64,000 bases of DNA from Cytophagales bacterium (GTDB lineage: Bacteria; Bacteroidota; Bacteroidia; Cytophagales; Cyclobacteriaceae): the NCBI GenBank assembly GCA_020403045.1, contig JADBYK010000026.1, positions 22,927 to 86,926 of the forward strand, given 5' to 3'. The notes beneath the pieces are model-generated. The model ran no database searches. It was not told where the DNA came from and saw nothing but the letters and a program-made list of their open reading frames with translations. Both the position numbers and the translations under genes were made by a program. Shown here piece by piece: positions 45,726 to 52,381 of this stretch. The stretch's first letter is position 1; each line of letters starts with the position of its first letter.

Positions 45726-46501
45726 TGAATCAACAAATTTATTTTAAGGATCGGGGAAGTGGTTTCCCCATAGTACTTTTACATGGGTTTTGCGAGAACC
45801 ACCAAATCTGGGATGGTTTTGCTGACGAACTCTCTTTGAATTTTCGGGTTATCACCCCGGATTTGCCCGGTTTTGGGAAGAGCAAACTGCCGCCCAACGC
45901 TTTTACTATTGACGATATTGCCGACCAAATGCTCGTTTGGTTGCAAGAATCCGGTATTCAAAATTCGATCTTGATTGGGCACTCGCTGGGTGGTTATATA
46001 ACATTAGCGATGGCCAGAAAAAAGGTCGATGCTTTTTCGGGCATTGGCCTTTTTCACTCTACGGCTTTTGCCGACAGTGATGAAAAGAAGGCAAATCGGG
46101 ACAAAACGATAGATTTTGTGCAAAAGAATGGCGTTGCTCCCTTTACAACCACCTTTGTACAAGGCCTTTTTCATGATGATCAAGCTGAATACCTTCCAAA
46201 GGTAAATCAAATGGCTGCCGCAACCCCTCTCGAAACGGTCATTTCTTATACAAAAGCGATGCGGGATCGCGAATCATCGGCAGATTTTCTTCGATCGCTG
46301 CCCATTTACCTTTTGGTAATTGCTGGTATACATGATTCTATCATTCCGGTAGCTGTGTCAATGGAGTCTGCTAAACTAGCACGTAAAGTAGTTTATTGGC
46401 CCCTTAAATACTCTGCTCATATGGGAATGTTAGAGGACAAGCAAGACGCGCTACATGCTATTAGGAAGTTTGTTAGCAATTGCTTGATTGTAGAGGCTTA
46501 G
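45725..46501 (+). CDS. Alpha/beta hydrolase
   Basis: A 258-aa cytosolic alpha/beta-hydrolase-fold protein. The oxyanion HGF motif (LLHGFCENHQIW) lies near residues 18-20, the nucleophile Ser is in IGHSLGGYI, the acid is likely the Asp in IAGIHDSIIP, and the His is in SAHMGMLED. The substrate is unknown: esterases, lipases and hydrolases of this shape are alike. Its GTG start overlaps the dxs stop, suggesting co-translation but not a shared pathway. Confidence 0.9.
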   Translation: MNQQIYFKDRGSGFPIVLLHGFCENHQIWDGFADELSLNFRVITPDLPGFGKSKLPPNAFTIDDIADQMLVWLQESGIQNSILIGHSLGGYITLAMARKKVDAFSGIGLFHSTAFADSDEKKANRDKTIDFVQKNGVAPFTTTFVQGLFHDDQAEYLPKVNQMAAATPLETVISYTKAMRDRESSADFLRSLPIYLLVIAGIHDSIIPVAVSMESAKLARKVVYWPLKYSAHMGMLEDKQDALHAIRKFVSNCLIVEA

Positions 46502-46527
46502 GTGGCTACAATTTATCGGTTATTTTT

Positions 46528-46560
46528 TTGTTTAAATTTTAAGCTTTTTATCTATATTTG
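46528..46560 (+). promoter_or_regulatory. Promoter before the zinc-ribbon membrane protein gene
   Basis: TATATTTG at 46553-46560 matches TAnnTTTG exactly and TTG at 46528-46530 lies 22 bp upstream. The start codon is 61 bp downstream. Confidence 0.5.
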
Positions 46561-46621
46561 ACTTTGACCTAGTGCTACAAAAACTGGATTTCAACTACCG
46601 ACTACGATAAACCTCTAAAAT

Positions 46622-47380
46622 ATGAATGAATACTTGTTAGAAGAAGACCCTCACAAATATGATTCTTGGAATGCGCTGGCGGCAAATCTGTCCTACGTAT
46701 TTTGGGCAGTAGCGATATTGATTGTGCTAGGATATTTTATTAAGCTAGCGACTACTGACGGCAACAAAAACAAGTATGATTTTATTAACAAACATGAGAT
46801 TAAATACCTGTGGATTGCGTCCATTGTTTTGGTTATAGGAGCTTGTTTTTATTTTAACTCAGGTTTGGTAAAATTTAGCACTGTGCTCTTTTTTGTGCGT
46901 ATTTTCATGACTATCGCCTTTGGGCTAATTGCAGCGCTTGTTATTCAGAATTTGTTGAAATTCTATTATCCTTTTTTTATTGAAAAGAGACTAAAGGTTC
47001 TTCGTTATAAGCCACGGATTTCTCCCAAAACAGGGAAACCCATGAAGCTATTGAGCGAGGAAGAAGAAGACGCTTATTTGGATGAAGGAATGCAAGCAGA
47101 AGAAAACGTATTTTCGGTTGACTATGATGTATGGAAAGACGAAGAGTCCGGCCATATTCAAATTGAAAAATATGCAGGTCACTTACATGCAATTCAATGT
47201 CCAGAATGTAATTACCAAACTTTTAAAGTGGTGAGGGAAGAAATCACAAAGACCCCTTCGTTTACTGAAGAAGGTGAAATCATAAAACACTATCTGTGCG
47301 GCTATTGCGGCTATAAAGCCAAGAAGACGGTAGTTCTGAGACAGCAGTCAAAGCCTGTAGAGGCATCCGCCACGGCATAA
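46622..47380 (+). CDS. Conserved membrane protein with C-terminal zinc ribbon, function unknown
   Basis: A 252-aa protein with three predicted helices (about residues 24-43, 62-78 and 86-118), then a charged linker and a soluble C-terminal domain. Two CxxC pairs, Cys193/Cys196 (CPEC) and Cys226/Cys229 (CGYC), form a probable zinc ribbon facing the cytosol. I do not recognise the family; ribbons of this kind often bind nucleic acid or other proteins. It stands alone between its own promoter and a strong terminator. Confidence 0.75.
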   Translation: MNEYLLEEDPHKYDSWNALAANLSYVFWAVAILIVLGYFIKLATTDGNKNKYDFINKHEIKYLWIASIVLVIGACFYFNSGLVKFSTVLFFVRIFMTIAFGLIAALVIQNLLKFYYPFFIEKRLKVLRYKPRISPKTGKPMKLLSEEEEDAYLDEGMQAEENVFSVDYDVWKDEESGHIQIEKYAGHLHAIQCPECNYQTFKVVREEITKTPSFTEEGEIIKHYLCGYCGYKAKKTVVLRQQSKPVEASATA

Positions 47381-47411
47381 GTAAAGTATCACAAGAGTAT
47401 TTTTACTCTGG

Positions 47412-47450
47412 AAACAAATAAAGCCCCAAAAATAGGGGCTTTATTTGTTT
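47412..47450. terminator. Strong bidirectional terminator
   Basis: A perfect 16-bp stem AAACAAATAAAGCCCC / GGGGCTTTATTTGTTT (47412-47427 with 47435-47450), loop AAAAATA. It has A-rich and T-rich arms on both sides, so it can end transcripts from the + strand gene at 46622 and from the minus strand gene at 47456. Confidence 0.88.
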
Positions 47451-47455
47451 CTATA

Positions 47456-47704
47456 CTAAGGGGGCGATAGTTTGATTTGATCCGAATAAAAATTCATTCT
47501 CGTATGCCCACGATCAAGTAATGAGATTTGTTCAATAGTGGCTTTCTTATGGTTAATAAAAACTTCAATGTAGTCGTCCCCAAGTAAGTACAAGTTAACT
47601 TTGTAGCGGTAATACCTAATGGCCATTACAAACTGCGCATGTTGATACAACAAACTTATTTTTTGTTCTAAACTATCTTTCGCAAGCTCTGACCAACGAA
47701 TCAT
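47456..47704 (-). CDS. Small conserved-looking protein, function unknown
   Basis: An 82-aa protein with no signal peptide or membrane span. It is predicted helix-then-strand: SLEQKISLLYQHAQFVMAI, then YYRYKVNLYLLGDDYIEVF and the closing RMNFYSDQIKL. The composition looks like a real protein and not a shadow. Its ATG overlaps the stop of the decayed ORF upstream (ATGA), which suggests that the two were once a coupled pair. I cannot name the family. Confidence 0.6.
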   Translation of the reverse strand: MIRWSELAKDSLEQKISLLYQHAQFVMAIRYYRYKVNLYLLGDDYIEVFINHKKATIEQISLLDRGHTRMNFYSDQIKLSPP

Positions 47705-48160
47705 GAGATTAAACCTAGGAAAAAATAGTGAGAGTTAGCATATGAAAAGTGTTTTTTCATCCTATTAAAACGGGCTTTGTCTACAGCCTTGTCTAGTGAT
47801 TGAACCCAAATTTTGCAGTAGCAAAATTTGCCTACGGTTGACGCAAAATGCATGGCATTTTGGTCAAGTTTAACCCTGAAAATACTGACGGTGCCGTCAG
47901 TATTCTTCAGCCCTCCGGGCAGATTTTGCAGCCAACCGCAAAATCTGCGTTGAAAATCGAATTCGCCCAGTGGGTTTGTAATCGTGCTGATAGGTTTCCC
48001 TGGAATTCCCACGGACGCAAAGGGCAAGGGTTCTAGGGTCTACTTATCGCCCACCTTTCCGGAAACAGATATTTTTTTGAGCTGCCGTGATGAATAGTAA
48101 AGATTCTGAGTGGAAAAAGTTTTCCGGTAAGCCGCACGTATGCCAAGCAAATTCAGAAAA
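47701..48160 (-). pseudogene. Decayed CarboxypepD_reg-like gene split by a mobile repeat
   Basis: Minus-strand translation from about 48090 gives KKISVSGKVGDK, an in-frame TAG stop at about 48041, then TLEPLPFASVGIPG and STITNPLGEFDF. Together this is the standard start of a CarboxypepD_reg-like (peptidase-associated beta sandwich) domain of Bacteroidota surface proteins. After GEFDF the frame runs through the four-hairpin repeat at 47805-47949 and then ends at 47701, overlapping the next gene start. Removing the repeat and one flanking 5-bp copy (150 bp) keeps the frame. The internal stop, the lack of a start codon and the short length argue that it is non-functional. Confidence 0.6.
47805..47949. 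repeat. Four-hairpin mobile-looking repeat, copy A
   Basis: 145 bp between TTGAA direct repeats (47800-47804 and 47950-47954). Hairpin 1: CAAATTTTGC/GCAAAATTTG, loop AGTA (47807-47830). Hairpin 2: TTGAC-CAAAATGC/GCATTTTG-GTCAA with one bulge (47838-47867). Hairpin 3: CTGAA-AATACTGACGG/CCGTCAGTATT-TTCAG with one bulge (47876-47910). Hairpin 4: GCAGATTTTGC/GCAAAATCTGC (47919-47948). It shares its skeleton with the copy at 55121-55260. Confidence 0.7.
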
Positions 48161-48167
48161 AAGTTGT

Positions 48168-48848
48168 CTAACTAATTCCAGTGTAAATTTGTGTGTCGAC
48201 CTTCTGCCTCTCGGCTAGATAGCTTTGGTAGGTATCGGAAAAGTGTTGCCGGTGTGTAATAGCCTCGGTGTAGTTTCCCTGAAGCCCTATCAGCAATTCA
48301 CAACCCTCCCTTACTGCGTAAGATTGGCCCGAGGTAGAATAGTCAACCAGTTGTTTAGATGTGAGATGATGGTTGAATAGAGGATTAGATGGTCGATAGG
48401 AATTCAGTCGAAGACCACATTGACTGGCCAGAGAAAGATCTAGTACGTCATCGAAAAAAAAGGCCGCCTCTGTACTTTTTAAATGATGATTGGCCAGGAA
48501 GTGCTCAAACGACTTGATCTTATTTGAGGCTTTAAAGTAAAGGGATGAAAACCTTTCTCTCTTCCCTAAAAACAAGGCCGATTCGTTTTCTTCGCCAGTA
48601 ATAATTGCGGTGGTAGGTAATGATTTGTACTTAAGCCAGTAACTAAAGCGCAGCATGTTGGTTCCCATCGCATCAGGTTCTGTAAAACCACTGCCTGTTT
48701 GGTCGCGTTTACTTCCATCATTAAATACGCCATCCCAGTCAAAAACAAAAGCCTTGATGTTTTCCAGCTTGCGCTGAATGTCAACGGCCGGTATACAAAA
48801 CCTTCCGCCAATTTCAGCGAACAAAGATTGTATACCGGCCGCTTCCAA
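48168..48848 (-). CDS. KdsC-like HAD phosphatase (putative Kdo-8-phosphate phosphatase)
   Basis: A 226-aa HAD-superfamily protein. The nucleophile motif FDWDGVFNDG places Asp37 and Asp39; IITGEE, the lysine in ASNKIKS and the acidic FFFDDVLDLS complete the set, and YAVREGCELLIG matches the C-terminal part of KdsC. KdsC releases phosphate from Kdo-8-phosphate to give Kdo. The gene is 9 bp after the transaldolase-CBS gene and follows kdsA in the same direction, which supports the role. The N-terminal extension of about 30 residues is unusual and is partly encoded by a 14-bp perfect inverted repeat. Confidence 0.75.
   Translation of the reverse strand: MEAAGIQSLFAEIGGRFCIPAVDIQRKLENIKAFVFDWDGVFNDGSKRDQTGSGFTEPDAMGTNMLRFSYWLKYKSLPTTAIITGEENESALFLGKRERFSSLYFKASNKIKSFEHFLANHHLKSTEAAFFFDDVLDLSLASQCGLRLNSYRPSNPLFNHHLTSKQLVDYSTSGQSYAVREGCELLIGLQGNYTEAITHRQHFSDTYQSYLAERQKVDTQIYTGIS
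48785..48841. repeat. 14-bp perfect inverted repeat at the start of the KdsC-like gene
   Basis: CGGCCGGTATACAA at 48785-48798 is the exact reverse complement of TTGTATACCGGCCG at 48828-48841, with 29 bp between. It begins within 8 bp of the start codon (minus strand, 48848), so the mRNA can form a stable hairpin over the first codons. Confidence 0.75.
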
Positions 48849-48857
48849 CTATAAAAA

Positions 48858-49865
48858 TTAATCTTTCAGATCTTGAATATCTAGCATGCCTACTGGCTTG
48901 CCTCCGTCAGTTACCAAAATCGTGTCAACTTTCGTCCTCTTGAAAAGGTCAGCCGCCTCATTTAAAAGCGCGTCAGCATCAATAGAAACAGGCTCCTTAT
49001 ATTGAAACTCACCGATCTTTTTAGCCAATACCTCGCGGCCATTTTCTTGCAATTTTCTTCTCAAATCACCATCAGTAAACACTCCTACTACTTTGTTATC
49101 TTTTGTAACGGTTATGCTTCCAAAGCCGTATTCTGTCATCTTTACCAATGCGTCTGTTACGGAGGTGTCGGCAGAAACAATCGGATTTTTACTGTTTAAG
49201 ATATCCTTCACACGAACGGTCATCAATTTCGTATGTTCCACAAATTGCTGGGTTCCTAGCGCTGTCAGATTGTTATCCGTAAGGGCTTTCATCACTTTCC
49301 AAGGGGCGGTAATCGTGTGAACGCCAATGTTAATCGCGTTGCGAACATGTTCTGCATAGCGCACAGAAGAGAACATGATTTTTGTATCGTACCCGTAATG
49401 ATCAACTGCGTTTACACACTGTGCAACTAAATCCAATGCGTCATGACCTTGATCTTGTAAGCGACCAACTAACGGGCAAACATAAGTAGCGCCTGCGTGC
49501 ATGGCCATGTAGGCTTGTTGCAGCGTATACACCAAGTGCACATTTACTAATAGCCCCTCTTTACGGAGCATGTTACACGCTTTAACACCTTCTAATGAAA
49601 CAGGAATTTTAAAAACGGTTTTTTTAGGATCAAGGCCAAGATTGAGTTGTCTTTTTGCTTCTGCCAATACTTCTTCGGCAGTATTTCCTAATGCCTCGAT
49701 TTGAAGTACGGGCACAATCTTCGATAATTTTACAATCAACCCATCTACATCCGTTACACCACCGCGGTGCATAAAAGTGGGTGTTGTAGTAAGGCCATTT
49801 AAAAAGCCAAGTTGAAAAGCTTCTTCAATTTCCTTCAGGTCTGCCGAGTCTAAATACAATTCCAT
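48858..49865 (-). CDS. Transaldolase/fructose-6-phosphate-aldolase-like barrel fused to a KdsD-like CBS pair
   Basis: A 335-aa fusion. Residues 1-214 match the small FSA/TalC-type transaldolase barrel: MELYLDSAD start (Asp6), the Schiff-base lysine Lys86 in VFKIPVS, and SSVRYAEHV. Residues 216-335 are two CBS domains carrying GVFTDGDLRR (261-270) and TDGGKPVGMLDIQDL, which are the marks of the CBS part of arabinose-5-phosphate isomerase KdsD. By eye, the usual active-site Asn of TTNP is Thr28 (TTTP), and the Tyr (FSA) or Phe (TalB) before VNR/VGR is Leu132. It lies between kdsA and a kdsC-like gene, exactly where kdsD would be expected. The reaction is not known; arabinose-5-phosphate supply is my hypothesis. 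Confidence 0.85.
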   Translation of the reverse strand: MELYLDSADLKEIEEAFQLGFLNGLTTTPTFMHRGGVTDVDGLIVKLSKIVPVLQIEALGNTAEEVLAEAKRQLNLGLDPKKTVFKIPVSLEGVKACNMLRKEGLLVNVHLVYTLQQAYMAMHAGATYVCPLVGRLQDQGHDALDLVAQCVNAVDHYGYDTKIMFSSVRYAEHVRNAINIGVHTITAPWKVMKALTDNNLTALGTQQFVEHTKLMTVRVKDILNSKNPIVSADTSVTDALVKMTEYGFGSITVTKDNKVVGVFTDGDLRRKLQENGREVLAKKIGEFQYKEPVSIDADALLNEAADLFKRTKVDTILVTDGGKPVGMLDIQDLKD

Positions 49866-49877
49866 GTTTTGATTTTT

Positions 49878-50729
49878 TTAGTGAGTGATGAGAGACTTTT
49901 CGCGGAATTTCACTTCCACATTGTGTAATTCGATAAGTGGTTTTAAAAATTCTTCTAGTTGATTAATATTTAATTGACTAGCGGCATCGCAAAGTGCTTT
50001 GTCAGGGTCAGGGTGTGCTTCAATGAAAACACCGTCAACGCCTGCGGCTATACCCGCTCGTGAAAGCACTGGCAAAAATTCGCGAGCTCCTCCTTTTGCA
50101 TCAGCGCTCGGTATGCCATACTTTCGGATGGCATGAGTGACGTCAAATACTACCGGATAGCCAATTTTATTCATGTGATAGAAACTTCGTGGGTCAACAA
50201 TTAAATCATTGTAACCAAAGGTGAATCCCCTCTCGGTTAATATGATTTGATCGTTTCCACTATCAACACACTTGCCAACCGGATGCTTCATGTTGTCAGG
50301 TGCCAAAAACTGGCCATGTTTGATATTAATCACGCGGTTGGTTTTAGCAGCCGCTACCATTAAGTCTGTTTGCATGCACAAGTAGGCAGGAATTTGCAAC
50401 ACATCAATGACTTCACCGGCTGCCGCAGCTTGGTCTGGATAGTGAATATCGGTGAGCAATGGAAAGCCGAATTGCTCTTTGATTTTGGCCAGAAGCGCAA
50501 CGCCCTTGGATAAACCGGGACCTGTATAATATTTTAAACTGCTGCGATTGTCTTTTTGAAAAGAAGATTTATAAATGATTTTGATTTTTAAACGCTCAGA
50601 GATGCCCTTCAACTTCTCAGCGGTTTCCATCATGATCTTTTCCTCTTCGATAACGCAAGGACCTGATATAAGGAAAAGCTCATCGCTTCCGCATTCGATG
50701 TTTCCTACCCTAACTATCTTTTTTTCCAT
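49878..50729 (-). CDS. kdsA: 3-deoxy-8-phosphooctulonate synthase (metal-dependent type)
   Basis: Condenses arabinose 5-phosphate with phosphoenolpyruvate to form Kdo-8-phosphate for lipid A core synthesis. The 283-aa barrel shows KSSFQKDNRSSLKYYTGPGL, LTDIHYPDQA, MQTDLMVAAAKT, FDVTHAIRK and FIEAHPDPDKALCD. Cys25 in ISGPCVIE marks the metal-dependent class (E. coli has Asn at this place). It is the first gene of a minus-strand operon with the transaldolase-CBS and KdsC-like genes (12 and 9 bp gaps). Confidence 0.96.
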   Translation of the reverse strand: MEKKIVRVGNIECGSDELFLISGPCVIEEEKIMMETAEKLKGISERLKIKIIYKSSFQKDNRSSLKYYTGPGLSKGVALLAKIKEQFGFPLLTDIHYPDQAAAAGEVIDVLQIPAYLCMQTDLMVAAAKTNRVINIKHGQFLAPDNMKHPVGKCVDSGNDQIILTERGFTFGYNDLIVDPRSFYHMNKIGYPVVFDVTHAIRKYGIPSADAKGGAREFLPVLSRAGIAAGVDGVFIEAHPDPDKALCDAASQLNINQLEEFLKPLIELHNVEVKFREKSLITH

Positions 50730-50749
50730 TATTTAACGGTTTTTTTACC

Positions 50750-50771
50750 CAAAAATAGGCTTGCAAAAATA
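50750..50771 (-). promoter_or_regulatory. Two -7 boxes before kdsA
   Basis: On the minus strand TATTTTTG occurs twice, at 50771-50764 and 50757-50750, each an exact TAnnTTTG match, 34 and 20 bp before the kdsA start. They lie in the 103-bp gap after the GGGP synthase gene and suggest that the Kdo operon has its own promoter. Confidence 0.45.
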
Positions 50772-50832
50772 GGAATTAATTAGGGATTGGGAAACCTATC
50801 ATTTAAGGGAATAGTGGCTCTTTTTCGACTTT

Positions 50833-51597
50833 CTAGCCTGTCGATTTTACACTTTGGTTCCAGTCGTAAATTTTGTCAGCGATTTCAGTCAGAAGATTGG
50901 GATCTTTTTCCAGCGCATTACCAATCACAATCAAATCGGCACCAGCTTCCAGTGCCGTAATGGCTTTTCTACTTGTGTTAATGCCTCCCCCAACAATCAA
51001 TGGTACACCTACTGCTTTGCGAACAGCACTAATCATTTTAGGATTGATTTCACGCTCAGCTCCACTGCCCGCATCCAAATAGATTAATCGAAGACCAAGC
51101 ATTTCTCCGGCCAAAGCGGTGCAAGCGGCAAGTGAGTATTTGTCTTCAGGGATAGGTGTGGTATTGCTAATATAGGCAACTGAGGTCGTCTTGCCGGAGT
51201 TGACGAGTAGATAGCCCGTTGGCATCACCTCCATTTTGTTGTTTCTTAAAATAGGTGCAGCAATGACGTGCTGTCCAATGAGTAGATCAGGATTACGCCC
51301 GGATATGAGTGACAAAAAAAGGATGGCGTCTGCTGATGGATCGATTTGAAGAGAACTTCCCGGAAATAAGATGACAGGAATAGATACATTCTCTTTTATG
51401 TGTTTGATTACCTCATTGAGGTTCGTACTGGTTACAAGACTTCCTCCAACAAAAAAAAAGTCGACACAATTTTCATTGGCCAACCGAATAAGTGGATCTA
51501 ACTCAGACGGGCTATCTACCTTATCCGGGTCTACCAAAACGGCAATAGATTTCTTTCCTTGCCCACGGCTTTGCTCTAAACTTTTAAGAATCGCCAT
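50833..51597 (-). CDS. Geranylgeranylglyceryl-phosphate synthase homologue (PcrB/GGGPS family)
   Basis: A TIM-barrel prenyltransferase of 254 aa. Family motifs: VLVDPDK near residue 21, FFVGGSLV, ILFPGSS, LFLSLISGRNPD, MPTGYLLVNSG, YLDAGSGA (glycerol-phosphate site) and PLIVGGGINT. GGGPS joins geranylgeranyl diphosphate to glycerol-1-phosphate in archaea; homologues of this subgroup occur in Bacteroidota with similar activity reported. It overlaps the upstream gene by 14 bp. Confidence 0.9.
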   Translation of the reverse strand: MAILKSLEQSRGQGKKSIAVLVDPDKVDSPSELDPLIRLANENCVDFFFVGGSLVTSTNLNEVIKHIKENVSIPVILFPGSSLQIDPSADAILFLSLISGRNPDLLIGQHVIAAPILRNNKMEVMPTGYLLVNSGKTTSVAYISNTTPIPEDKYSLAACTALAGEMLGLRLIYLDAGSGAEREINPKMISAVRKAVGVPLIVGGGINTSRKAITALEAGADLIVIGNALEKDPNLLTEIADKIYDWNQSVKSTG

Positions 51598-51979
51598 TTT
51601 GTTGTTTTCTGTTTTTTAAAAACTCAGCCAAGGCTTCTTTGGCCAGGTCGATCAAAACGATTGTAGCAGTGTCAGCTACTTTGGCACTGATTTGAGATAA
51701 AACACTTGGCGTTTCATCTTCCTCTTCTCCTATTTCTTCCGCAGGATTGACTATAGAGGCCTTTGCTCTGGCTCTCTTTTTCTTTTTATTGGAAGAAGAA
51801 AGCTGACTTACCAGAAAGTAGGTTGCGGCTAGAACACCTCCAATAACCAAGGCGTTTTTTACGATCGACTCCGTTTTATCTGATATTGATTTCATTTCCT
51901 TTGCAAGTGCTTTCTTGTGCCGATCGGAAGTCTCAATCAAACGTATTTTCTCGGGGTCTTGTGATTCCAATAATTCCAT
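51584..51979 (-). CDS. Small membrane-anchored protein with charged linker, function unknown
   Basis: A 131-aa protein from the ATG at 51979, which sits one base after the stop of the upstream holin-like gene; a longer open frame upstream overlaps that gene and is not used. It has one hydrophobic segment (about residues 42-57, NALVIGGVLAATYFLV), a lysine/arginine-rich stretch, an acidic stretch (EEIGEEEDE) and a final amphipathic helix. It pairs with the upstream holin-like protein, a combination often seen in Bacteroidota. No family is assigned. Confidence 0.65.
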   Translation of the reverse strand: MELLESQDPEKIRLIETSDRHKKALAKEMKSISDKTESIVKNALVIGGVLAATYFLVSQLSSSNKKKKRARAKASIVNPAEEIGEEEDETPSVLSQISAKVADTATIVLIDLAKEALAEFLKNRKQQNGDS

Positions 51980-51980
51980 C

Positions 51981-52343
51981 CTAATTCTCTTTGTGTTTAA
52001 GGTGCTTCGCAAAATATTTTTCGAAGGCTGTACTAATGGATTTTTTGAATAACAGAAACAAAAGGCAGGGCAACCCATATAATCCAGCTATAATCCAGTA
52101 GCCAATGTATGCTTCATGAAAAAAACTATTCAGGTAGTGCGCAAGTCCAACGCTCAGAAAAAGCAAAAACAAAAATGCCATTAGGAGTATTGAGCCGAGA
52201 ACAAGTCCGCGCGCTAGAATTTTCGCAACCTCTTCACGCACTTCCATTTTAAGTAGTGCAGCTTGCGTTTCTACAAAGCCTGTTAGATGACTGAATAAGT
52301 TATCCAGACGCAAAAACTTGAATACTATTTCTTTAATGTCCAT
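51981..52343 (-). CDS. Phage-holin-superfamily-like small membrane protein
   Basis: A 120-aa protein: an amphipathic N-terminal helix rich in FVETQAALLKMEVREEVAKI, then two hydrophobic hairpin segments (about residues 44-66 and 78-98). This layout is that of the putative actinobacterial holin-X/YqjE-like group (phage holin family III in some annotations). These are not phage genes; they are envelope proteins of unknown function. It is translated together with the following gene. Confidence 0.65.
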   Translation of the reverse strand: MDIKEIVFKFLRLDNLFSHLTGFVETQAALLKMEVREEVAKILARGLVLGSILLMAFLFLLFLSVGLAHYLNSFFHEAYIGYWIIAGLYGLPCLLFLLFKKSISTAFEKYFAKHLKHKEN

Positions 52344-52381
52344 TTACTAAATGCAATTTATTGACCTCGCTAAATTGGGTG

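Noticed and set aside
47805..47949. The four-hairpin stretch as a CRISPR array or simple terminator
   Set aside because: There are no regularly spaced direct repeats with spacers, and the hairpins lack T tails; the same skeleton recurs at 55121 with direct repeats at its ends.
47848..48036. A 62-codon plus-strand ORF across the repeat
   Set aside because: It is produced by the hairpin arms of repeat copy A and the decayed gene read backwards; no independent support.
51980..52078. Longer N-terminus for the small protein at 51584-51979
   Set aside because: The extra residues are Cys-rich, overlap the upstream holin-like gene in another frame, and the ATG at 51979 directly follows that gene's stop.
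51981..52343. Holin-like protein as evidence for a prophage
   Set aside because: No other phage genes are near, and such proteins are ordinary envelope proteins in Bacteroidota.
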